Source: Desulfobacterales bacterium (GTDB lineage Bacteria > Desulfobacterota > Desulfobacteria > Desulfobacterales > UBA5852). From it: a stretch of 36,762 nt of DNA. Below the pieces are notes generated by a model. The model was given only the letters and a program-made list of their open reading frames with translations. It had not been told where the DNA came from and did not search any database. This document shows, piece by piece, positions 30,976-36,762 of this stretch (position 1 is the first letter of the stretch; each line of letters begins with the position of its first letter). The DNA lies in contig JASJCD010000008.1 of NCBI GenBank assembly GCA_030066135.1, positions 1 through 36,762 on the forward strand. Direction: 5' to 3'. Both the position numbers and the translations under genes were made by a program.

Positions 30976-31557
30976 ATGAATGTCCTGACCATACTGGGAA
31001 GCCCGCGGCCTAAGGGCAACACCGCCACGGTACTGGCGGCGTTCGAGGCGCTGGTCGGCGCGCATTATGCAGTCACACGCATCGACCTGGCCCAACGCGA
31101 CCTCAACGGCTGCCTGGGGTGCAATGCCTGCCAGGCCAGGGGGCAGCCTGGCACCTGCGTACAGGCGGACGACGGCCCCGAGATTCTGGAGCAGATCGTG
31201 GTCGCCGATGCCGTGGTTTACGCCACCCCCCTCTACGCCTGGGGATTCAGCGCCCAGATGAAAGCACTGATCGACCGCCACTACTGTTTCGTCACAGGCT
31301 ACGGCACCGACCAGTTCGCCTCCCGTCTGCAGGGTAAGCCGCTCGCCCTGCTGGTGACCTGCGGCGGTCCGATCGCCGGCAACGCCGACCTCGTTCGGGA
31401 AATGTTTGCCCGGTTGGCCGCCTACGGCCAGAGCCGCATCTTCGGGACCTATGTCCTGCCCCACTGCACCGAACCGGACCATCTGGGCAGCCGGGCGGTC
31501 GAACTCGCCCGGCAGTTGGGCAAAGATCTCGCGGATCTGGCCCTGCCCCATTCCTGA
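30976..31557 (+). CDS. Flavodoxin-fold NAD(P)H-dependent FMN oxidoreductase
   Basis: 193 residues from ATG 30976, which has AGGAG ten nt upstream. An in-frame ATG at 30958 overlaps the previous stop (ATGA) and is an alternative. FMN loop LGSPRPKGNTATV, the iron-sulfur-flavoprotein-like Cys segment GCLGCNACQ and a third Cys in GTCVQADD, then YATPLYAWGFSAQMKALIDR for the flavin site. It belongs to the NADPH-dependent FMN reductase group. As the last gene of arsR-arsM-C_GCAxxG_C_C it may reduce arsenic or the Cys protein, but it lacks clear ArsH marks, so I do not name it arsH. Confidence 0.85.
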   Translation: MNVLTILGSPRPKGNTATVLAAFEALVGAHYAVTRIDLAQRDLNGCLGCNACQARGQPGTCVQADDGPEILEQIVVADAVVYATPLYAWGFSAQMKALIDRHYCFVTGYGTDQFASRLQGKPLALLVTCGGPIAGNADLVREMFARLAAYGQSRIFGTYVLPHCTEPDHLGSRAVELARQLGKDLADLALPHS

Positions 31558-31723
31558 ATGGCGCGTGCGCCTAAAGGCCATCGACCCGATCGGCCACTTC
31601 CGCCAGCAGACCGCCCAACCCGATCGGCGTAAAAAGCGCTGTACGGTCTGGTGAATTTTATAGGTCTGTTTGGGCGAGGTTCAGGGCTGAGGCCGCCGCC
31701 ACGGTGCGCTCGGGTGACACCTG

Positions 31724-32323
31724 TCAGATCTTATCCGGATCGAATCCCATGGCCGCAATGGTTTCGTGATCACGGCCCTGGGCGCGCTTTTTTAGATGGC
31801 GGGCGATGGCCAGGCGTTCTTCCTCTGACTTGTTCTGGGCCAGATCGCCCTTGCCCGTCATACGGCGCGGTTTGATTTCTACGACCGCACAGGCTTTGCA
31901 GGCCGGCATGGCCGCATCCACCGGCGTAAACGTACGGCCGGGTTCATGTTTGGCCACCAGGGCATTCAACGCCGCCGCTTTCCTTTCCCCGTCCGGCAGC
32001 AACCGGGCTTCGCCACGGATGACCACGCAGTGGTAGAACTGGTGCAGTTTGCAGGCCCCGCCTTCCGCATTGAGGCCCAGGTCGATATAGGCCAGCGGAA
32101 TATCCACTTCGAAGCACACGCGGGTATCGCGGGCGATATTATCCAGCTTCTCGCCCTTCAATGCGCAGTGGAAATAGATGCAGCCCCGATCGAAAACAAA
32201 GTTGACCGGGGTGATGTAAGGGTAGCCGTCCGGGCCGACGGTGGCCATCCGGCCGATGGTGGCAGCCGCCAGGATGCGTTCGAGTTCGGCCGGGTCCGTA
32301 ATTTCACAATGCTTGCGTCGCAT
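31724..32323 (-). CDS. Pyridoxamine-5'-phosphate-oxidase-fold (NimA-like) flavin protein
   Basis: 199 residues, split-barrel fold. Start block MRRKHCEITDPAELERIL, then GRMATVGPDGYPYITPVNFVFDRGCIYFHCALKGEKLDNI and VCFEVD are those of the NimA-like flavin or haem-binding family. A C-terminal part (HLKKRAQGRDHETIAAMGFDPDKI) is less conserved. ATG 32323 is used because it fits the family start; 29 further in-frame codons are open. It is close to flavodoxin-type genes on both sides, so a shared stress or nitro-compound reducing function is possible. The reaction is unknown. Confidence 0.82.
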   Translation of the reverse strand: MRRKHCEITDPAELERILAAATIGRMATVGPDGYPYITPVNFVFDRGCIYFHCALKGEKLDNIARDTRVCFEVDIPLAYIDLGLNAEGGACKLHQFYHCVVIRGEARLLPDGERKAAALNALVAKHEPGRTFTPVDAAMPACKACAVVEIKPRRMTGKGDLAQNKSEEERLAIARHLKKRAQGRDHETIAAMGFDPDKI

Positions 32324-32439
32324 GGGCGTGGCGCTTTCGGTATGGGTGTATGGAAACGGTATGGGCGTGGCGGCCAACGCGCAGATGCCGGGCCGCAGCG
32401 CATACCGCATTTCAGAAAATCATAATGTCGGGATGGACC

Positions 32440-33111
32440 TCAGACGCGATGCAATCCGAAATAGATGTGGTCCGTCATGGCTTCCGCCAGCTCATCCGGC
32501 CCGGCAGGCAGCGCCTTTTCTCTTAGCTGGTCATCCACCGCCAGCGTGGAGAGGCCGTGGACGCACGACCAGGCAAACAGGGCCTGGGTGCGGGATTCGC
32601 CATCGGCCAGCAGCCCGACCGATTGACAGTCCTCCACGGCCGTGACCAGCATGCCAAAGGTTTGGTCACCGGCCGCATGCAGATCGGGGTAAGCCTTCTT
32701 ATCCGCCACCGCCAGGTGAAACATCACCTTGAAATGGGCCACGTGGGTCAGGGCGAATTCGATATAGGCCTTGCCCAGAGCCTTGAACCGCATAAGGGGG
32801 TCATCCGCCGCCACCGCCTGCTGGGCCGCCGCCATCATCGCCGCCATCTGGCGAAATCCCTCTTCGGCCACAGCCGCCAGCAGCCCGCGCATATCCTTGA
32901 AATGATGGGCCGGGGCGGCGTGGCTGACGCCCGCATGACGCGCGGTCTTGCGCAGGGTCAGGCCGCCGATGCCTTCCTGGGCGACAATCGCCACGGCCGA
33001 GCGTATCAGGGCCGCGCGTAAATCGCCGTGGTGGTACCCGCCCGGCCGCCGGCCGCTGGCCTTCACCTTACGCCCCCTCCGATCTTTTATATGCGTGGTT
33101 GCATCCGTCAT
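32440..33111 (-). CDS. TetR/AcrR-family repressor
   Basis: 223 residues. The N-terminal helix-turn-helix is GLTLRKTARHAGVSHAAPAHHFKDMRGLLAAVAEEGF, preceded by a basic stretch (GRKVKASGRRPGGYHHGDLR). The C-terminal domain is of the TetR_C_13 (WHG) kind (FALTHVAHFKVMFH). The true start is ATG 33111, not the far-upstream end of the open frame, because the promoter TTGACA/CATATA sits immediately before it. It should repress itself and the divergent flavodoxin-SCP2 gene through the palindromes at 33132-33187. The inducer is unknown. Confidence 0.9.
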   Translation of the reverse strand: MTDATTHIKDRRGRKVKASGRRPGGYHHGDLRAALIRSAVAIVAQEGIGGLTLRKTARHAGVSHAAPAHHFKDMRGLLAAVAEEGFRQMAAMMAAAQQAVAADDPLMRFKALGKAYIEFALTHVAHFKVMFHLAVADKKAYPDLHAAGDQTFGMLVTAVEDCQSVGLLADGESRTQALFAWSCVHGLSTLAVDDQLREKALPAGPDELAEAMTDHIYFGLHRV

Positions 33112-33117
33112 GGCGAC

Positions 33118-33146
33118 TATATGACGAATAATCTTGACAATGTCAA
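33118..33146 (-). promoter_or_regulatory. tetR promoter, predicted leaderless
   Basis: On the minus strand TTGACA (33146-33141) and CATATA (33123-33118) are 17 nt apart. Only six nt separate the -10 from ATG 33111, so the transcript would begin at the start codon. There is no ribosome site. The -35 lies inside the right arm of operator palindrome 1, so TetR binding would block RNA polymerase. Confidence 0.6.
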
Positions 33147-33148
33147 GA
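33132..33148. promoter_or_regulatory. Operator palindrome 1 of the TetR regulator
   Basis: A perfect palindrome of two 8-bp arms with one central base: TCTTGACA-A-TGTCAAGA. It covers the tetR -35. A second, imperfect copy lies 39 bp away on the side of the flavodoxin-SCP2 gene. Confidence 0.65.
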
Positions 33149-33170
33149 AAGCTGTTGTAAGAACCTCCTA

Positions 33171-33187
33171 TCTTGACAATGTAAAGT
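33171..33187. promoter_or_regulatory. Operator palindrome 2 of the TetR regulator
   Basis: TCTTGACA-A-TGTAAAGT, the same left arm as operator 1 and a right arm with two changes. It precedes the plus-strand gene at 33232 by 44 nt and offers TTGACA as a possible -35, but no clear -10 follows. TetR dimers on both sites would block both directions. The call rests on symmetry and spacing only. Confidence 0.55.
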
Positions 33188-33231
33188 TTGATCCCAAACA
33201 GATAAGACATCATGCCAAGGAGGAAACCGCC

Positions 33232-34371
33232 ATGACCGCAACGCCCAGGATCATTTGCATCAACGGCTCGCCCAAGGTGGGGGTGGGCAACACATCCCAG
33301 ATGACCGCCATGCTGCGCCCCCATTTTGAACGCCAGGGGATCGCCTTCGAGGAGCACTTCCTGAGCCAGCACCAGATCCGCTACTGTAATGGTTGCGGCA
33401 GTTGTCTCGAAAAAGGCGCCTGCTGGATCCGCGACGATTTTAAAACCCTCATCCGCAAGGTCATGGCCGCCGACGCCCTGGTGCTGGCCTCGCCCGTCTA
33501 TTTCTTCCACGTCACCGCCCAGATGAAAACGTTTATCGACCGTTCCCTCGCTTTCGGCCACAAGCCCCAAGACGCCTGGAAGCCGGGCCTGGCGGTCTGC
33601 GTTTCCGCCGGGAGCGGCGAAACAGATACGGCCGGCTACCTGCAGCATGTCATGCGCACCTTCGGTGCTTACGGCATCGGCGCCCTGACCGCCATTTCGG
33701 CAGCCCCGGGGCAGTTCGTGGGCAAAACGGCTGTCGAGGCTCGCGCGGCTGACCTGGCCGCGGATCTGGCCCGGGCCCTCGAGCGCGGGGAGCGCTATCC
33801 GGCCACGGACCGGGATCTCCAATTCTGGCGTTTCATGGGTCACCTGGTGTATGAAAACCGTCATTTCATGGCCGCCGATCACCGCCATTGGGAAACGCGC
33901 GGGCTCTATGAGCGGTTTGGCGCCTACGTCGGTCAGGACACCGCCCCCGTCAATGTGGATCCGGCAATGCGCCAGGCCTGGCTGGACAGCATGCGGCAAC
34001 CGGATCCGGCGCCGCAGCAACCAAAGTCGACCGCTACCGGTACACGGCCCCACAATCTGCACACCCTCCTGCAATTCATGCCCGGGCATTTGAACACCGC
34101 CGCGGCCGGCGACCTCGAGGCCGTCTACCAGTTCGAAGTAAATGGTGATGAAGATTTCACGGCGCACATCCACATCGCCAAGGGTAAGGCGCGCTTCAAC
34201 GACGGCCCGGCTTCCAAACCCGACCTGATCATCCGCTCACCGGCTGCCGTCTGGATGGGGATATCCCGGGGAGAAATCGACGGCCAGACCGCTTTCATGG
34301 AAGGACGCTACACGGCGGAGGGTGATCTGAATCTCCTGATGCGCCTGCCGCAGCTTTTTGCCAGCCTGTGA
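33232..34371 (+). CDS. Flavodoxin-type oxidoreductase fused to SCP2 domain
   Basis: 379 residues. Residues 1-215 are an NAD(P)H-dependent FMN reductase: ICINGSPKVGVGNTSQM, the Cys block YCNGCGSCLEKGACWI, and ASPVYFFHVTAQMKTFIDR. A linker rich in Gln/Pro (QPDPAPQQPKS) precedes an SCP2 (sterol carrier protein 2) domain, about 275-379 (MPGHLNTAAAGDLEAVYQFEV, ISRGEIDGQTAFMEGRY, then LLMRLPQLF). SCP2 domains bind lipids and acyl chains, so the reductase may act on a hydrophobic substrate. ATG 33232 has AAGGAGG nine to ten nt upstream. It diverges from the TetR gene that probably controls it. Confidence 0.85.
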   Translation: MTATPRIICINGSPKVGVGNTSQMTAMLRPHFERQGIAFEEHFLSQHQIRYCNGCGSCLEKGACWIRDDFKTLIRKVMAADALVLASPVYFFHVTAQMKTFIDRSLAFGHKPQDAWKPGLAVCVSAGSGETDTAGYLQHVMRTFGAYGIGALTAISAAPGQFVGKTAVEARAADLAADLARALERGERYPATDRDLQFWRFMGHLVYENRHFMAADHRHWETRGLYERFGAYVGQDTAPVNVDPAMRQAWLDSMRQPDPAPQQPKSTATGTRPHNLHTLLQFMPGHLNTAAAGDLEAVYQFEVNGDEDFTAHIHIAKGKARFNDGPASKPDLIIRSPAAVWMGISRGEIDGQTAFMEGRYTAEGDLNLLMRLPQLFASL

Positions 34372-34582
34372 TGATCGCCGTCCGACCGATCCATCCCATC
34401 GGACCGCCCATTCGGTCTGAAAGCAGACACGGCCGGAATCGTCCTGCGGCAACATGCAAAATGGCATTTCGTGATTAGGATTATGCAGGTAAAGTTAAAC
34501 AGCTAATCCACGGACAGAAGCAGGCCGCCCTATTACGGGTGTTGGCCGCTGATTCCGATCACGCTCAGCAAGGCAGGACAAA

Positions 34583-35527
34583 ATGGCCAATCGCGAATTT
34601 TACGACTGTATCATCATCGGCGGCGGACCGGGGGGATTGTCGGCCGGGATCTATGCCCTGAGGGCCTCGATGCGTACCGTTCTGATCGAAAAGGCGGTAA
34701 CCGGCGGACAGATCGTACTATCGGACGAAGTGGAGAACTACCCGGCCCTGGGCAGCCTGAGCGGCGCCGAACTCGGGCAGAAATTCCTCCAGCACGCCCA
34801 GGACTACAACCTCGAAATCGTATCCCAGGAAGTGGTCGAACTGGTACCCGGCCTCGAGAACCACACGGTCCGCCTGGCGGACGGCGAAACCATCCGGGCC
34901 CACGCGATCATCCTGGCCACCGGCGGCAGCCCGCGCAAGCTTGCGGTTCCGGGGGAGGATGAACTATACGGCAAGGGGGTCAGCTACTGTGCGGTCTGCG
35001 ACGGTTTCTTCTTTCGCAACAAGAGCGTGGTGGTGGTCGGCGGCGGCGACAGCGCCGCCGAAGAAAGTCTCTACCTGGCCAAACTGGCCAGCAAGGTTTA
35101 CCTGATTCACCGCCGTGACAAACTGCGTGCCAGCATGATTCTGCAGGAGCGCCTGTTCGCCGACCCCAAGATCGAGATCCTCTGGAATACGACGGTGTCG
35201 GCCATCCTCGCCGAGGGCGAAGAAGTTGCGGCCGTCACGCTGGAGGACACCCAGACAGGCGAGACGCGCCACTTTCCGACCGAGGGCGTTTTCGTGTTTG
35301 TCGGATTCGACCCCAACAACGCGCTCGTGCCCGCCGGCATCAAACTGAACGCGGACGGCTATGTGTGCACCGACGAAAAATGCGAGACCGGCATCGACGG
35401 CATCTTCGCCATCGGGGATCTGCGCGAAAAATATGCCCGCCAGATCGTGGTGTCCGCCGGGGACGGGTGTACCGCGGCCCTGGCCGCGGCCCATTTTGTC
35501 GAGCTGCGGCGGCATGCACAGGAGTGA
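34583..35527 (+). CDS. trxB: Thioredoxin reductase
   Basis: 314 residues, a normal length for TrxB. FAD motif CIIIGGGPGGLSAGIYALRA, the redox pair C136/C139 in SYCAVCDG, NADPH motif VVVVGGGDSAAEES with HRRDKLRA (NADPH-specific Arg), and a C-terminal FAIGDLREKYARQIVVSAGDG. It reduces thioredoxin with NADPH in the cytosol. ATG 34583 has AGGAC six nt before it. The 211-nt gap upstream is without a gene and contains AT-rich sequence near 34470-34500. It converges with the flavocytochrome gene, 17 nt away. Confidence 0.93.
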   Translation: MANREFYDCIIIGGGPGGLSAGIYALRASMRTVLIEKAVTGGQIVLSDEVENYPALGSLSGAELGQKFLQHAQDYNLEIVSQEVVELVPGLENHTVRLADGETIRAHAIILATGGSPRKLAVPGEDELYGKGVSYCAVCDGFFFRNKSVVVVGGGDSAAEESLYLAKLASKVYLIHRRDKLRASMILQERLFADPKIEILWNTTVSAILAEGEEVAAVTLEDTQTGETRHFPTEGVFVFVGFDPNNALVPAGIKLNADGYVCTDEKCETGIDGIFAIGDLREKYARQIVVSAGDGCTAALAAAHFVELRRHAQE

Positions 35528-35544
35528 CCGCACACAACCGGCGC

Positions 35545-36762
35545 TCAGGCGCCCGGTCGCGCGTTCAGGCGGGCCGCCTCCTGCCCGGCGATCCGCCCGA
35601 ATACCAGGCACTCGGTAAGCGCACAGCTGCCCAGGCGGCTGGCGCCGTGAACACCGCCCGTAACCTCGCCGGCGGCAAAAAGACGCGGGATAGGCTTGCC
35701 GTGAAGATCGATCACCCGCGCCTGGGGATCGATGCGCACACCACCGGGGGTGTAATGCACCTTGGGGTAGAGGCGAATGGCGTAAAAAGGCGGTGTGGTC
35801 ACCGCAGTGGCTTCAGGGCCTAGCTTTTTGCCGAAGGCGTCCGGCTGCCCAGCGGCAATGGCGCGATTGTAGGCCGCCACCGTTTCCAGGAGTGCCGGCC
35901 CCGGCATGTCGTAAGCCGCCGCCAGGTCTTCCAACCTGTCGAACGCCCGGACTTTGCCGCTTTTGAGGCAGTACTGCAGGCTTTCAGCATCTTTTAACGC
36001 CCCGCGCGCATCGACGACGCCGACACAGGCATGCCCGGTCTGCATCATTGCTTCGGCGCGCTCGCGGCGGTCGCCCCACTCGTTGACGATTCGCTGTCCC
36101 GTAACCGGGTCCACCAGGATGCCGGCGGGAAACAGCGCGTAGGATGCAAAACGCCCCCCTTTGCCATAGCCCTTCTCATCCACACATCCCCAGGGACCGA
36201 GCTGAATCCAGGACAAGTGCACGGGACAGGCCTGCAGACCCAGCGCGGCGATCAGGCCCTCGGCGGTGGCGCCGCGGTGATTCGTGGTCTGCAGGGAGGC
36301 TTTCAGCCCGGGATGCTGCGCCACCCGGAAGGGGGGATCGTTGGCGAAGCCGCCGGTGGCCAGAACGACGGCCCGTCGGGCGCCGATCGTCCTGGGCGTT
36401 CCGCTGTCGGCGTCCGGGAAACGATAGCCCTCCCGGATGCGCACCCCCTGGATAGCGCCGTATACATCGGCAACAAAGCCCGTAAACCGGCACTGGGTGT
36501 GCACTTGTATACCCAAACCGGCCAACCGGGCCACCTGCGCCTTGATGATATCCACCCCCGAGTGGCTGCGCGTGGTAACGCTGCGCGCCACCGCGTGGCC
36601 GCCGAAGCGATCCACCTGATCGAGGTAGCGCACGCCCAGCTCCGTCCGCGTCCATTCGATGGTGGCGGCCGCGTTCTCGGCCACGATCCTGACCAGCTCG
36701 GGGTGGTTGAGCCCCAGACCGGCCTTCACCATGTCGGCCGCAAAGAGCTCGGGCGAATCTTC
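35545..36762 (-). CDS. Flavocytochrome-c/fumarate-reductase-type flavoprotein (partial)
   Basis: The gene runs off the right edge; 405 residues and the stop are visible, the N-terminal FAD dinucleotide motif is not. Visible are the FAD-domain block AVVLATGGFAND, the substrate-domain pieces GVDIIKAQVARLAGLGIQVHTQ and TTNHRGATAEGLIAALG, and the C-terminal YPKVHYTPGGVRIDP, FAAGEVTGGVHGASRLGSCALTECLVFGRIAGQEAA. This is the fumarate reductase/flavocytochrome c family that reduces a C=C or related bond. The real substrate may be something other than fumarate. No haem motif is visible in the part present; the Met at 36732 is internal, not a start. Confidence 0.85.
   Translation of the reverse strand, partial: EDSPELFAADMVKAGLGLNHPELVRIVAENAAATIEWTRTELGVRYLDQVDRFGGHAVARSVTTRSHSGVDIIKAQVARLAGLGIQVHTQCRFTGFVADVYGAIQGVRIREGYRFPDADSGTPRTIGARRAVVLATGGFANDPPFRVAQHPGLKASLQTTNHRGATAEGLIAALGLQACPVHLSWIQLGPWGCVDEKGYGKGGRFASYALFPAGILVDPVTGQRIVNEWGDRRERAEAMMQTGHACVGVVDARGALKDAESLQYCLKSGKVRAFDRLEDLAAAYDMPGPALLETVAAYNRAIAAGQPDAFGKKLGPEATAVTTPPFYAIRLYPKVHYTPGGVRIDPQARVIDLHGKPIPRLFAAGEVTGGVHGASRLGSCALTECLVFGRIAGQEAARLNARPGA

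Noticed and set aside
30976-31557. Calling the flavodoxin reductase arsH
   Set aside because: It shows the general FMN-reductase signature and an iron-sulfur-flavoprotein-like Cys block but no distinctive ArsH features.
33112-34173. N-terminal extension of the TetR open frame
   Set aside because: It crosses the tetR promoter, both palindromes and most of the divergent flavodoxin-SCP2 gene, so it is not translated. The TetR start is ATG 33111.
1-36762. CRISPR arrays, tRNA or rRNA genes, insertion sequences and phage genes
   Set aside because: No regularly spaced repeats, no cloverleaf or rRNA core sequence seen in the gaps, and no transposase or integrase motif in any credible frame.

Overview
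The window is about 36.8 kb of GC-rich bacterial chromosome. Genes are dense, run on both strands, and show no phage, transposase, CRISPR, tRNA or rRNA signal. The mix of content suggests an anaerobic or facultative Gram-negative bacterium, most likely a Desulfobacterota member of the Desulfosarcina/Desulfobacterales kind. That content is an oxygen-sensitive glycyl radical enzyme with its activase, cytochrome-bd-type CydDC, PlsB and an LpxH-like lipid A enzyme, arsenic methylation, and flavocytochrome-c-type and flavodoxin-type oxidoreductases. The taxon is an inference from gene content, not from a marker gene.

Layout. 1-1.0 kb (minus): LpxH-like phosphohydrolase behind a one-helix small protein. 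1.3-9.7 kb (plus): cydD-cydC, then a glycyl radical activase, a glycyl radical eliminase of unknown substrate, a GNAT acetyltransferase and a SUMF1-fold protein. 9.7-12.2 kb (minus): DUF2914 protein, membrane diguanylate cyclase, MJ1255-type glycosyltransferase. 12.4-19.7 kb (minus): a membrane-lipid-flavoured cluster of cupin, plant-class PRPP synthetase, PlsB, AsmA-like protein, MATE exporter and plant/chlamydial-type enoyl-ACP reductase. 19.8-22.0 kb: GYF/RDD membrane protein, a 56-residue two-helix protein and a transglutaminase-like protein. 22.1-24.7 kb: an ECF sigma / short anti-sigma / Spy-CpxP cassette with a divergent third Spy-like gene. 24.8-25.5 kb: two small proteins sharing an NPNN motif, with a structured repeat between them. 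25.6-28.7 kb: TesB thioesterase, an ACT-like protein and a PLP decarboxylase. 29.1-31.6 kb: arsR-arsM, a C_GCAxxG_C_C-type protein and a flavodoxin reductase. 31.7-36.8 kb: a PPOX protein, a TetR regulator divergent from a flavodoxin-SCP2 fusion, thioredoxin reductase and a partial flavocytochrome-c-type reductase.

Three observations stand out. First, a 170-nt intergenic element occurs twice (25032-25207 and 28803-28970). It keeps the same nested helices although the paired bases differ, and G-T pairs suggest the plus strand is the RNA strand. Second, the ECF/Spy locus resembles the CnrYXH metal-sensing architecture. Its divergent intergenic region carries two copies of the same bipartite promoter, ATGTAACC-N16-CGACTT, facing outwards. 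Third, both local repressors (ArsR and TetR) have sigma-70-like promoters so close to the start codon that their mRNAs should be leaderless, with palindromes overlapping the start or promoter.
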